DNA of 62,000 nt, from positions 4,079,703-4,141,702 of the forward strand of contig NC_088301.1 of the NCBI RefSeq assembly GCF_032854445.1. Direction: 5' to 3'. Made by a program: the position numbers and the translations under genes. Below the pieces are notes generated by a model, which ran no database searches, was not told the DNA's origin, and saw nothing but the letters and a program-made list of their open reading frames with translations. Shown here piece after piece: positions 43,765 through 54,163 of the stretch; positions within the stretch are counted from its first letter, which is position 1; the number at the start of each line of letters is the position of its first letter. Source of the DNA: Liolophura sinensis (taxonomy: Eukaryota; Mollusca; Polyplacophora; Chitonida; Chitonidae).

Positions 43765-44215
43765 TATTGCTCTTTTTTTCTGCAAAAGTATGATTAGATT
43801 CTTAAAGTTTAAGAGGGAAAGTACTGTAATTCTTCTCCACAGATGCTTTGAACATACACATTAGAAAAAATCATTTATACTGCAAAATAAATCTACTAAA
43901 AATTTTGCAAAGGTAAATGCCCATTGGTAATGAAAAATAAAATCCATGCACTAAACACAATTCAAGAAAGAATATTCCTGGATTAAAACGCAATTTGCTT
44001 CTTTCACCGGAACTGGTCAGCCAATGCGCTTCGTATGTAATTCTGGAAGCACCAGTTATAACACAGGAAGGTATATACATCGAAGACGGGAATGCCACAT
44101 AGAATACATTACATTTATGTGGGTATGGCTTCCAGCTAGTGTGTCACCTGTGGAAACCGTATATGGAGTATCCATCCCTTAAGCCGCAAAGGTAAATATC
44201 TAATCTCTAGGGCAC
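43765..44215 (+). repeat. Old, diverged partial copy of the 3.1-kb duplicated unit
   Basis: CTGTAATTCTTCTCCACAGA, TTTGAACATACACATTAGAA, CATGCACTAAACACAATTCA, AACTGGTCAGCCAATGCGC and GGGAATGCCACATAGAATAC match, in order and orientation, the part of the tandem unit near 52745-53240 (and 55850-56380, 61340-61800). It is more diverged than the three tandem copies are from each other, so it is older. Confidence 0.75.
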
Positions 44216-44219
44216 TAAA

Positions 44220-44310
44220 AGACGTAGAGCACAGAGAGTAAAATCAGAGCAGCGACGAGTGTGGTAGTTGGCAAATGATTACACAAAGGGAACAATACGG
44301 ATGATTTTGG
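44220..44310 (+). repeat. Family A fragment
   Basis: AGACGTAGAGCACAGAGAGT, AGCAGCGACGAGTGTGGTAG and GCAAATGATTACACAAAG. Confidence 0.75.
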
Positions 44311-44469
44311 TTTAGTCACCACTATGGAATACTTCAATCCATTTGATTCATAAATATGGATAATGAAGTGTCAGAATTGTACCAGGCATAATCTAAGCAT
44401 TGGAAGTCCGCCATTTAGGGGCAAAGTGGAGTAACATGAACCCATTTGGCTTAAGGCCATTTTTTTTTT

Positions 44470-45395
44470 CAACTTTACCAGATGCAACTGAGTAGCTTTG
44501 GGGAAAAATCATAAAACGTCTTCTCAAGTTTCTACATTCTGTTATATTCCAGTTGCAGTTTCGAAACTTCATGTTATTTTCAAGGAATATAAATGTCTAC
44601 AGAGGTCTTTATATGGGATATGTGTTACCAGTAACATAAGGAACATGTTTTGCACATGTCAAAACAGGCAGTTTTTGACCTTAGATTTGGCTAGAATATC
44701 TTTCATCCTGTCACTATTTTTTTGGAATTGTTAAGATGTTCACAATGATCGGGAAGATGTTGTTGTTATTGGAATTATGTGTTGAAACAAAAACAAATTA
44801 CCTTCTTGTAAGGTTTTTTCTGTGAGGATTCCCTCAGTTCAGTCAATGAATGACTCTGAGCGGTCCTAATTCCTTTCTCAGTTAATTCTTCAGGATGACC
44901 CCTGTGGCGTAGACATGATTGAAACTCCATTAACCTCTCATTTTGTTTCAACTTTACGTTTACTATTGTACAGATTCTTCTGGCAAGGGAATATGGGATA
45001 TTTTTCCCCTCTTTCATGACAAGTATGTCTAAAAAAGGGTATTGACTTAGAATTTACTTCAATCGTGAAGGATATTTGGGGATGAAAGTTATTGAGGCTA
45101 TCAAAGAGAAGATCAATCGGCAGGGCTTCCTTTGGCCAGAAAATAAAACAATCATCCAGGTATCTTTTTCCACTGGCTTTTCAAATTCTGTTGCAAAATC
45201 ATGCCCAAACACGGTTTCCTTATGTAAAGAGATATTTCTAAATAGCCCATTATTAATGTTGCATAAAACCGGGTCATCTTTGTTCCCATTGCTGTCCTAA
45301 GAATTTGTACATAATGACAATCGTTAAAATAGCACCAAAGTATTATGGTTATGTAGTTCAGGTTACATGTCAGTCTGTGTGCAGAGTTATCCACC
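44470..45395 (-). pseudogene. Penelope-like element reverse transcriptase, decayed
   Basis: Minus strand, in order: YFNDCHYVQILRTAMGTKM near 45290 (GTAMGTKMAP motif of Penelope RT) with YATLIMGYLE, then after a one-base frame change GKRYLDDCFIFWPKEALPID near 45165 (intact Y-x-D-D), LNNFHPQISFTIEVNSKSIP and PFLDILVMKEG. The KPTD...YL segment expected next is missing, apparently deleted in frame, and KNIPYSLARRICTIV, LMEFQSCLRHRGHPEELTEK and a LRESSQKK tail follow to 44775. Frame changes then allow KDILAKSKVKNCLF near 44690. The GIY-YIG nuclease usual at the C-terminus is not seen. The 5' part stops at the LTR element that starts at 45405. Confidence 0.88.
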
Positions 45396-45404
45396 CTGCC
45401 TGCA

Positions 45405-45568
45405 AGAGGGCGCTCTGGCCTGTTTTCGCTCTCTTCCTGTTGTGTTGTTGGACTGCGTTTTCGTATTGTGCATTGTGAGCGAAAATACAGTTCAACCTTA
45501 CTGATACACGGTCATCTCGCTTGTGGTTTTATCGCTGTAATATCGGGACTTCCTCTACCTCAACTGGC
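45405..45568 (+). mobile_element. 5' long terminal repeat
   Basis: About 164 bp, from AGAGGGCGCTCTGGCCTG through GTTTTCGCTCTCTTCCTG, ACAGTTCAACCTTACTGATA, TCTCGCTTGTGGTTTTATCG to CTCAACTGGC. It matches 49904-50050 with about ten changes plus two short deletions in the 3' copy. I could not define terminal TG..CA or a clear target duplication, so borders are uncertain by a few bases. Confidence 0.85.
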
Positions 45569-45569
45569 G

Positions 45570-45587
45570 TGGTGCCAGCTGTTCTAC
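45570..45587 (+). promoter_or_regulatory. Possible tRNA primer-binding site
   Basis: TGGTGCCAGCTG begins two bases after the 5' LTR. Starting with TGG, as expected for pairing to a tRNA CCA end. The tRNA cannot be named. Confidence 0.4.
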
Positions 45588-45718
45588 GTACTCACGGATA
45601 GCCGATGGTTATTAACTGACTGTTCTCCATGGTATTACATGTGTATGTCACATATACGTGTCTAAAACTACTCAGGCCTGCAAAAAGCCTCGGTAACTGA
45701 GCTGAGCAAAAGGTTACT

Positions 45719-47061
45719 ATGCTTGAGCTGATGCTGGGACAAATTGACAACTATTGTCCAGTTATTTCACGGAACACCATTGTCAAGAACTCCACCTCCA
45801 ATAACAGTATGTGGCAAACCATTCGGCTATATTATGGCTTTCAGGCTTTATGGCTATTCACCGAGAACCCGACGAACGGCCAGAAGATCTCTACCATCGC
45901 CTTATGGCGTTTGTTGAAGATAATTTACTACTGAGTGACGGCGGCATTCAACACCACATTGCTGCCGTAGCTGAGGACGAAGAACTCTCCCCCACCCTCG
46001 ACAGTTTTATCGTCCTTACATGGTTGCGACTTTTACACCCCGCACTTCCTCAGCTCATTAAACAGCGATACTGCACAGAACTACGCTCCAGAACATTAGC
46101 GTCGCTAACACCTGAGATTTCACAGGCATTTGCCTCCCTCCTTGATAAAATCAGAACAACGGAGGAGGCAAAAGTAATGCGTACAAATACATTTAAGAAT
46201 AAATTTGCCTCTGCTAAGCCCCGCGCCCAAAAATCATGCCCACTGTGTAAACAAGCAAGGCGATTGAGCCGCCATTATTTGAGTGAGTGCTCTTACCTCC
46301 CTGAACAAGACCGCAAATATCTCGCCAAGGCCCGACAAATCGTAAATATCGTCGAACAGCCCAGCGACGACATTGCCGAAGTAACCTTTGACGACGAGGC
46401 TAATGAAGTTGGCGACAACTCTCATACAGCAGAATCCGCATCTACGTACAGAATACAGGTACGCCAGTCTCCTTACATTGATGTGTTCTATGGCCATCAT
46501 ACCACGCGTATCACCATAGGCAGTGGTGCGACAAGAAATATGATACGACTTTCCAATGCCCAGCGGTTGGGCCTGAAGATTACGAAAAGTTCCCAGTCAG
46601 CACATCAAGCGGATCGATCTTCCCCGCTCAACGTCGTCAGCGAAGTTGACTTCATACTGATTCGTGATAACCGAACATTTTTCTTTTTCGTGGTTGAAAA
46701 CTTGGACGTGGAGATGCTCGCGGGAACCCCATTCATGGAAGGCAATGACATTGCCGTTCGCCCAGCCAAGCGTGTGATCATACTTAGTGACCGTACCAGC
46801 TATATGTATGGCTCTGCCAGCTCGCATCCGGCCACTCACACCATCCGCCGTGCCCATTTGATTCGCGCCCCATCTTATCCGTCAACAATTTGGCCGGGTG
46901 AATTTTTAGAATTGGACGTGCCGGATACATTGCATCCAGACAACACGTATGATCCAGAGCCCCGTATGGATAGTCCTACCAACAGCAAATCTGCTCATAT
47001 GTGGCCAAAACCCCATTTGTTAACTAGCTTATCAGGAAAGATACGCGTACCTAACCTGTGA
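45719..47061 (+). pseudogene. LTR retrotransposon gag-protease region, frameshifted
   Basis: The frame from 45719 carries the gag start ([20 protein letters not shown], ending LYYGFQ at 45841). It is out of phase with the 416-codon frame at 45811-47061, which continues gag from [17 protein letters not shown]. The latter has a zinc-knuckle-like CPLCKQARRLSRHYLSEC (from 46237) followed by LPEQDRKYLAKARQI, and a protease domain near 46510-46760. In the protease the expected D-S/T-G-A is GSGAT (46519-46533), so the catalytic aspartate is replaced by glycine. FVVENLDVEMLAGTPFMEGN is the flap and second half. The element is a retroelement copy of the genome, not a host gene. Inactive. Confidence 0.85.
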
Positions 47062-47858
47062 ATCCAAAACTGTTCTTCGTCATGAACAGGTTTGCCAAAT
47101 ACGGCCATTTTTCCCCCAACGACAGATTTCTCGTCTACGGAGCCTCAGGCGACGACAATATCATCCCCATCGCTCACACTTTCTCCAGCAGTGTTAGCAT
47201 TGACCTCGATAATATCCTGTCCCCAGCCATGAAAGCCAAGTTCCGACATATACTGGTCAATTACGATGATGTCTTTCACCCAGAGCCCGTAGGCTACAAC
47301 GGCGCCTCAGGCCCATTCCAGTCAGTTGTAAATATGGGTTCCGTTCAACCACCACAAAGAAAAGGCCGCCTCCCCCTTTATTTCCGTGACAACCTTATCG
47401 ACCTTCAGCACAAGTTTGAGTTAAAAGAAGTCGAAGTATTTCAACGACTCGAGGAGGCCGGAATATTTGTGGAATACCTGAATCCTTCATTTTTGGTTAA
47501 GAAACCAAGTGGTGGCTCCCGTCTTGTGACTGCCTCTGCTGACCAGGGTCGTTATGGCAAACCTCAACCTTCTGTTATGCCAGACGTGGATTCCACCCTA
47601 CGCGAAATTGGTCGGTGGAAGTATATAATAACTACCGATCTCTTAAGTGCGTTCTACCAAATCCCTCTTTCTAAGGATTCAATGAAGTACTGCGGTATTG
47701 CTACTCCGTTTCGTGGCGTCCTTGTTTATGCGCGGCCCGCAATGGGAATGCCAGGTTCGGAGACTGCCTTAGAGGAACTAATGTGCAGAGTTTTGGGAGA
47801 CTTTCTAGAGCAGGGCACAGTTGTCAAACCAGCAGATGATCTTTACTGCGGTGCCTAA
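47058..47858 (+). pseudogene. LTR retrotransposon reverse transcriptase
   Basis: A 266-codon frame. It follows the gag-protease frame with a 4-bp overlap. It contains the pre-RT region, [20 protein letters not shown] and SGGSRLVTA (fingers), [19 protein letters not shown] (first catalytic Asp in TTDL), [20 protein letters not shown], and [10 protein letters not shown] (second motif, A-D-D intact) at 47831-47857, where a stop follows. Ty3-like RTs show F.V.KP.G..R and T.DL..AF.QIPL. In an intact copy the frame would go on into the connection domain; here a frame change breaks it. Confidence 0.88.
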
Positions 47859-47861
47859 ACA

Positions 47862-48641
47862 CCAGAGTAATTGCTCTCCATATGGGAAAGAGTACTACAA
47901 ACACTACAGAAAAACAGTTTGCGTCTGTCCTCCCCCAAGATAGTAATCACCCCTTCCCAGTCTCCATCTTAGGTTTGATCTGGCGGGAGGAATCTATCCA
48001 CGCCAGCCCTCACCGTATTGCTGCCCTGGCGTCTTGTCCTGTGCCGACAACTGCATTTTGTCTCCGTTGGACCCTCTCACCGCTGGACGTCAATCAAACG
48101 ACAAACTCGTGTGGTCTGATAAACAACTCCAGGCTTTTCACTTAGCCCAACAGGCCTTATCCACTAATAAAGCCATTGTTCTGCCCCGCCTAGAGGACCA
48201 ACGATGGATCGTCACAGACGGATCCGTCAAAAGACGTGGCATCGGAGCTACTCTGTATGTAACCCGCAATGACAAGGCAACATTTTGCGGGATTCTTCAG
48301 TGGATCCCATGTTAAATGGAAGCACTGTCCCTTGCGGTGGCAACCAAGCAGTTTCATACATACATAGTGCAATCCTCCCACAGGCCTGCGTTCTTACGGA
48401 CAGTAAGCCCTGTGTCCAAGCTTTCGAGAAACTATGTGGTGGCGAGTTTTCTGCCAGGCCGAGGGTGTCAACATTCCTGTCCATGGTCAGCCGATACCAG
48501 ACTTCTTTCCGCCATCTAGCTGGTTCTGCTAATGTCCCTTCAGACTTGGCAAGTCAAAATGCTCCTGACTGTGACAATCACTCCTGCCAGGTGTGTTCAT
48601 TTGTGCAACGCTTTGAAAGTTGTCCATCCATGCTCGTCTAA
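47862..48641 (+). pseudogene. LTR retrotransposon connection and RNase H region, frameshifted
   Basis: Spread over four frames. VSILGLIWREESIHASPHRI (near 47965) is the end of the RT thumb. WSDKQLQAFHLAQQA follows in another frame near 48110. RNase H starts at IVTDGSVKRRGIGATLYVTR (catalytic Asp near 48217), continues in a new frame with [20 protein letters not shown] (catalytic Glu at 48319) and in another with [19 protein letters not shown] (catalytic Asp near 48399) and [17 protein letters not shown]. All three metal-binding residues are present but not in one frame. About 40 residues between RIAAL and the WSDKQ block appear deleted. Confidence 0.82.
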
Positions 48642-49895
48642 CGACATTCTCAGTGGCATAACTAAACTGCCTCTCACAACTCGCTCAGTATGGCTTGCCC
48701 TCCAGTCTGAATGCCCTGATCTACGTCGTGCCCATGCCCATCTCAAGCAAGGCACCCGCCCCTCTAAGAAGTCCACCGACATTAAAGACGTAAAGCGATA
48801 CCTAAACACCGTCACTATTGCTGAAGATGGTCTTCTTGTTACCCGCCGCAGCGACCCATTTGCACCAGACATGGATTGCATTGTAGTACCACGGCAGAGT
48901 TTGGATGAATTGATGACCTCACAACACGTTCGACTTGATCACCCTTCATGCCATCAGCTGAAGCTTGTAATGCGGCGACACTTTTTGGCTTTAGATATGT
49001 ATGAAGCTGTGGGACGGGTATCTGTCGCCTGTAATCACCGCGTCTCACTGAAGCAGATACCACATCACATCGAGCAACAGACTACTGAGGATCCGCCAGA
49101 GGGAAACGGCCTCTCATTTGCAGCTGACGCACTGAAAAGGGAGTGACAACTCATCGTGTTCTCCGAGAATCTGTGACATGTTTCACCTGTACAACACTTT
49201 TGGACGATGAAAAACACGGGACTATACGGGATGCCCTTTGCCTATGCGTCGAATTAAGACCACTGGATAGGACAGACAATGCACCAGGTTTTAAATCCCT
49301 TGCTAATGACGAACTGTTACAGAAACACAGAATAACCATCGAGCTTGGCAGAGTCAAAAATATTAATAGAAACCCAGTGGCCGAAAGAGCCACCCAGGAA
49401 TTGCAGTCAGCGCTTCTGCACCAAGATCCGTTAGGTGGTATGATAACCCAATTACAACTGTCCATCGCCACTGCTCGCCTCAACTCTAGAATCAGCAGCC
49501 GAGGACTATCAGCACGTGAAATGTTGCTCTAGAGGGACCAATACACTAACATTCCAATTCCAGTAACCGATCGCCAACTCATTCTGAACCAACATGCAGG
49601 CCGTATCAAAAACCACCCATACAGTGAAACAGCCAAGGCTCCGTTCGGAATCATGCCTGACGCACCAACCATAAAAATCGGCGACCTAATATACCTCCGT
49701 ACCCATCGCAACAAATCCAAGTCCCGCGATCGATATCTCGTTGCCTCTGTGGAGTGCAATGTTCGGAAGTTTGTTGGTTCTCAACTCAGATCACAGGCAT
49801 ATCGTGTCGAGAAGTCAGAGTGCTTTACTGTACCACAGTCTTCCTATCTGCAGTCTCATAGCACATGGACTACTACAGACTCCTCGAAGGAAGAA
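48625..49895 (+). pseudogene. LTR retrotransposon integrase, frameshifted
   Basis: Three frames. The first (to 49146) has the zinc-binding region: SQHVRLDHPSCHQL gives His-x3-His, but CNHRVSLKQIP has Arg where the last Cys of the HHCC set should be. FAADALKRE (49120s) carries the first catalytic Asp. The second frame (49143-49532) has RTDNAPGFKSL (second Asp, 49275) and NPVAERATQEL (catalytic Glu, 49383), then IATARLNSRISSRGLSAREM with a stop at 49530. The third frame (49653-49901) has GDLIYLRTHRNKSKSRDRYL and YRVEKSECFTVPQ, a C-terminal DNA-binding domain. Gene order PR-RT-RH-IN fits the Ty3/gypsy type. Confidence 0.82.
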
Positions 49896-49903
49896 GATTA
49901 AAC

Positions 49904-50050
49904 AGAGGCGCTCTGGCCTGTTTTCGCTCTCTTCCTATTGTGTTGGATTGCGTTTTGGTATCGTGCATACAGTTCAATCTTACTGATACACGCTGATCTC
50001 GCTTGTGGTTTTATTGCTGTAATGTCGGGACTCCTCCTACCTCAACTGGC
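49904..50050 (+). mobile_element. 3' long terminal repeat
   Basis: About 147 bp, AGAGGCGCTCTGGCCTG to CTCAACTGGC, matching 45405-45568. A purine-rich GAAGGAAGAAGATTAAAC lies just before it and can serve as the polypurine tract. LTR divergence is visible (for example ACACGGTCAT against ACACGCTGAT, and two gaps), so the insertion is not recent. Confidence 0.85.
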
Positions 50051-50085
50051 ACAGAAGGAGTTATTGTTTAAGATAAATTTTATAT

Positions 50086-50379
50086 GTGCTTTGGGGCATA
50101 GGATATTGGTATCCTATGATGACAACATCAGATGATGATCTGACAACATCAGATGACAATGAATCCTTAAAAGGACATTATTTAGGACGATGTGAAAGTT
50201 TTGCTAGTGGTGTCCATATCAATCCCATGGTACCATATTACCCCAAAATAAATAAAGAAACACTGACCTATATACTTACTAAAAACGAGTCAAAGCAGAT
50301 GAAGTTCTACAAATCCTTCATAGCTGCTACACAGCTCCAAACAAATGTTGCAGATGATCCAGTTTTCTCCCGGCTATAA
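50086..50379 (+). CDS. Unassigned 97-codon open frame
   Basis: Acidic start (DDDLTTSDDNESLKGHYL), then CESFASGVHINPMVPYYPKI and KNESKQMKFYKSFIAATQL. The composition is protein-like and it is immediately right of the LTR element. It ends three bases before the end of the opposite-strand frame 50382-50738. I recognise no domain. Confidence 0.25.
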   Translation: MLWGIGYWYPMMTTSDDDLTTSDDNESLKGHYLGRCESFASGVHINPMVPYYPKINKETLTYILTKNESKQMKFYKSFIAATQLQTNVADDPVFSRL

Positions 50380-50381
50380 AC

Positions 50382-50738
50382 TCACACAAACAAGGCAAAA
50401 TCACTTTTTCTGTTTGCTATTGGGTGGTAGTCGTGGGATGTTTTTAGGATTCGTGGGGGTTTGGATTGTAGCTTTCGTTTTGCTTTAATACTTGTCTCTT
50501 TTTTCAGTAGATTAGTGCCTGTTTTGATTCGAAAGTCCATTTCGTTTCTGTAAGGAGATCTGGAAAGATCATTAACTTCAGATTCTTCATCTGTTTCATT
50601 TCTGAGGGTTTCAACGCCCAGGTCAACTATTCTATCCAAGAGGGTTTCAGGGTTCTGGTCACCTGTTTCGCTCTTCATGGCTGAAGGGAGTGTGGCTGGG
50701 CTTCTGCAACACTTATTTGTTTTAGTAGATTGTCTCAT
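50382..50738 (-). CDS. Unassigned 118-codon charged open frame
   Basis: Begins MRQSTKTNKCCRSPATLPSA, then NPETLLDRIVDLGVETLRNE, RSPYRNEMDFRIKTGTNLLK and KAKRKLQSKPPRIL. It is strongly charged with Lys/Arg at the C-terminal half, as in nucleic-acid-binding or linker proteins, and it is the longest frame in this area outside the LTR element. No homologue recognised. It could be ORF1 or an N-terminal part of another retroelement. Confidence 0.25.
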   Translation of the reverse strand: MRQSTKTNKCCRSPATLPSAMKSETGDQNPETLLDRIVDLGVETLRNETDEESEVNDLSRSPYRNEMDFRIKTGTNLLKKETSIKAKRKLQSKPPRILKTSHDYHPIANRKSDFALFV

Positions 50739-50839
50739 GTTTCACATTCGGGTTTAACTGCTACAAGGCCGCAATTTTGAATCTATTTGAAGCAATATAA
50801 TATGCATGGTGTTTGATTTTGAGTATAATGAAGCATAAA

Positions 50840-51039
50840 NNNNNNNNNNNNNNNNNNNNNNNNNNNNNNNNNNNNNNNNNNNNNNNNNNNNNNNNNNNNN
50901 NNNNNNNNNNNNNNNNNNNNNNNNNNNNNNNNNNNNNNNNNNNNNNNNNNNNNNNNNNNNNNNNNNNNNNNNNNNNNNNNNNNNNNNNNNNNNNNNNNNN
51001 NNNNNNNNNNNNNNNNNNNNNNNNNNNNNNNNNNNNNNN
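50840..51039. other. Assembly gap, 200 N
   Basis: Exactly 200 N, so probably a gap of unknown or conventional size. It ends where the first copy of the 3.1-kb tandem unit starts. Confidence 0.99.
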
Positions 51040-54000
51040 CACATTTTTGGCCAAGACCACAACATTAAAAACAACAACAACGCACACCATTACTGAACAG
51101 TCATACCAGAGGATTGTTCCCTGCACTACAATCTTACATCGTACACTTGGTTAAGATGTGCATAGTGAGGGCTTACAGACCTTCTAGAATGCCAATAACA
51201 TCAAAAGAAAAGGTGTCGTTTTTTTAACTTGGTATATTTACCGCAGCTTTGCTGCACTAGGTGCTGAGAAGGTGTGGGTTACAGCTACATCTCAGCAACA
51301 TAGATGGCAGAACTGACAAACAATGTTGACTGAAGTATCCAGTTTGCCCAAATTACCCCTCACTTTACCCCCTATATGCCATTCGTAAACCATGAACTGA
51401 CATTCTCATCCAATAATCACGTAACCCATTTCCAATCTGGCTGACACACCAGCTGCCTAAGGAATATTGTAGGAAAAAATTATGTAAATAAAGCTAGTAA
51501 CATACAACAGAATCCGGGTTCAATTTCTATGTGGAATATAAAAATAGGCATTACAGTCAAGCTTTATTTACAACTGTTAACAAAAACACCACATTAATGT
51601 AATAATTATGGATTCCTGGGCTGCTCGGGAATGAGGGCCATTTGTTGACAGATTGCCAGGGGCCATGGAAGCTCGTAATAAGCTAGTTTTATCTAGTTTT
51701 ATACTTTCCCTTTTGGTTTACAGCCAAACCACTCGGTAATGTCACCGGTAGACTGCCGTTAAGAGTCGTACCCCTTTTACCGCTAATTGGATTTGCGATT
51801 TCTTCCACTCGACGAAAATAAGCAAAGCAAAGCAACGCATCCACGTTTTCTCCAAAATAATCAGTTTTGCACCACAGTGTCGTTCGTATTTTGTTATTAT
51901 GTATCACTTTTCACTATTTTACCTGTAACGAATTGACATGTGTGTGTTATTGCCAGTGTTATTCATTAGTGGCTAATTTTACGATACACAAGATTACATT
52001 GGGAATTGTCATAAAACAGCCTACCCCAGTTCAATAGAAGCACAAATTGCCTGGGGTATGTGTTTCTGCTAAGTGATGAATCCAATCATCCGACGTGTAA
52101 CTCCTGTCTCACTGTTCCTTGTTTCCATGCTGATGGCGGTACATGTATCACAAGGCCCAGACGGAGTATCAACAAACAACTCTTGTCCGTCATCGTCTAC
52201 ACTCTGATGACGACACGACCACTTCCGAGTAAGCTACTACACAGTTGCAAAATAAAATTACTCACTAACGCCATTAGCGGCTTTATGTATAGTTATACTG
52301 GTGTGTAAATTTGGACAAGCAAGATGGTTATTAAAAATATAACTATCCAGTGACTCAACCATAAATTGGAAGGTTGATAGCTGATATATTGCTAAAGGTT
52401 CAGGACTTTACCAATGAAAAGAACGTTCAATGTTATATATTTTACGTTGTTATGTGCTAGATTTCTTTTGCGTGAAAAAAGTAACTTTTTTCTCAGATTA
52501 AGAAAGTCATTTCGTTTTTAGAACTCAAAGCTATTTTGGTAGAACTGGTTTTAATCATGTACATGTAAAAAATCTTGCCACAAAATACTTTTGATTTTAT
52601 TTTGATGTGAATATTGTATGTATAAATTGATCTACTCCCCACTTCTGTATCATGTCATGCAACGAGAGCTTTTTCTGCTACATTGTTCTTCTTTTTTCCC
52701 TACACAGTGTCATTTGTTCCTTGACGTTTATAAGCGAGAAGGCGCTGTAATTCTCGTCTGTAGATAGTTTGAACATACATCTACAATATAAATCCATTAT
52801 TAAATTTTGCGAAAGCCAATACGAATTGGTATTAAAATATCACAATCTATGCACTAAACGCATTTCAAGAAAGGCTATTCCATGATTAAAAGCCAGGTCT
52901 TTCATCTGTATAGTGGTCAGCCAGTGCCGCCGGTATATGTAATGTTATAAGAATCGGGCTTAACAGATAAGGTATACATTATAAATGTATACTTATTGAT
53001 AACGTCAATTTGCCATGAGTTAAATGTGGTCTATACAACTGTGGAATTGCATGTAAATGAACATTAGCTTATGTGGCTTGCTAACTGGATCGTGAAGCTG
53101 ATATTAATGTAGGCCTACTGTTGTTGTAGACATTAGCACTATTTTGCTTCACGGGAATGCCATGTAGAATGCACGTAGTAAATCTGTCAGTGTGACAACT
53201 GTGAAACCTTATATAGGGTCTCCCACCCTGAAGCATTAGAGGTAAATGCTGATATGTAATTTCTTGGATGGTTTTGGTATAGACATATAGATATGGTCAA
53301 TTTGCTACTACATAAATGTAGTCTATACAGGTGTGAAATTGCATGTAAATGAACATTAGCTAATGTAGTTTGATACCTTGATCATAAAGCTCATGTTAGT
53401 AGACTGTTATTGTCGAAATTTACACTACAGGAGTGCCACGTAGAATACGCTGTGTATGTCGGCCTGTCAGTTGTATCGATTACTTTCCTGCCATCCTTGA
53501 GACTCGAGAATTCTTCTGGTGAACAAAACATCCCGAGTCCTGGTCTCTTCGCATTGCTTTAATGCGATTATATGATAAATGTGATGAAGACAGCATTTTG
53601 AGTAATTCTAGACCAGTGACGTCTATATTTTAATAAATTACAATAAACATCACTGCATATTTATTTAAACCTAATTTTACTCAAGCTATGGTGCTAGTGG
53701 GCGTGTAAAGTGCTACCATTGATGCATTTACATGAACAGTTAAAATAAAACCCTGACTGATGTAAACTAACATGAGCCCGTATTAGACATGCTACGTAAT
53801 TATATAAATTTCTTGCAAAAGTTTTCTAATTTGGTGCAGCTAAAACCATTAGCCCGTAGCATGAATGCTGCTTCTGGAACATGTAAGGATATATTTGGGT
53901 GTATTCACGAAGGAATCTGACCAACGAAGAAAAGTTCTGTGTGATAGTAGCAGGCACTTCAGAAAAATAATAATCACATTCCAGTAACCTATTTCTATAA

Positions 54001-54163
54001 AACACTTTAAAAAATAAAGTTTCAATTCTAGTTCCAGACTGCAAGAAATAATGACCGGATAAATGTCCTCTTATAAATGTCAAAAATAAAGAACGAGAAT
54101 AAGGCGTATTAGGCAAATGGATGGGACTTGGGTGATATGGTTACCCTGGTGACCTTTCCCATA
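51040..54163 (+). repeat. Tandem 3.1-kb unit, copy 1
   Basis: The same landmarks recur in the next copy at a spacing of 3120 bp (CAGAATCCGGGTTCAATTTC at 51509 and 54629). Opening part: AACAACAACGCACACCATTA, CTTACAGACCTTCTAGAATG, TACCGCAGCTTTGCTGCACT. Middle: GATTCCTGGGCTGCTCGGGA, a conserved open frame on the minus strand (52069-52233), then CTGTAATTCTCGTCTGTAGA and ACGGGAATGCCATGTAGAAT. The last part includes family A sequence in reverse (about 53545-53790). The level of identity between copies 1 and 2 is very high over 51470-52310. Confidence 0.95.
52069..52233 (-). CDS. Conserved short open frame of the tandem unit, copy 1
   Basis: Reads LTRKWSCRHQSVDDDGQELF, then VDTPSGPCDTCTAISMETRN and SETGVTRRMIGFIT before TAG (52071-52069). 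The frame is bounded upstream by an in-frame TAG that lies inside TTTTGCAACTGTGTAGTAG, a plausible splice acceptor, so it would suit a terminal exon. The opposite strand is also open in this region (frame 52060-52308), so the coding strand is not proven. Function unknown. The two close cysteines (C-x2-C) are kept in all copies. Confidence 0.35.
   Translation of the reverse strand, partial: LTRKWSCRHQSVDDDGQELFVDTPSGPCDTCTAISMETRNSETGVTRRMIGFIT

Noticed and set aside
46234-46857. Minus-strand frames of 86-88 codons
   Set aside because: Shadows of the gag-protease region of the LTR element.
53826-54116. 96-codon minus-strand frame as an exon of the tandem unit
   Set aside because: The homologous stretch in copy 2 (about 57000-57290) is frameshifted and has stops, so the frame is not maintained.
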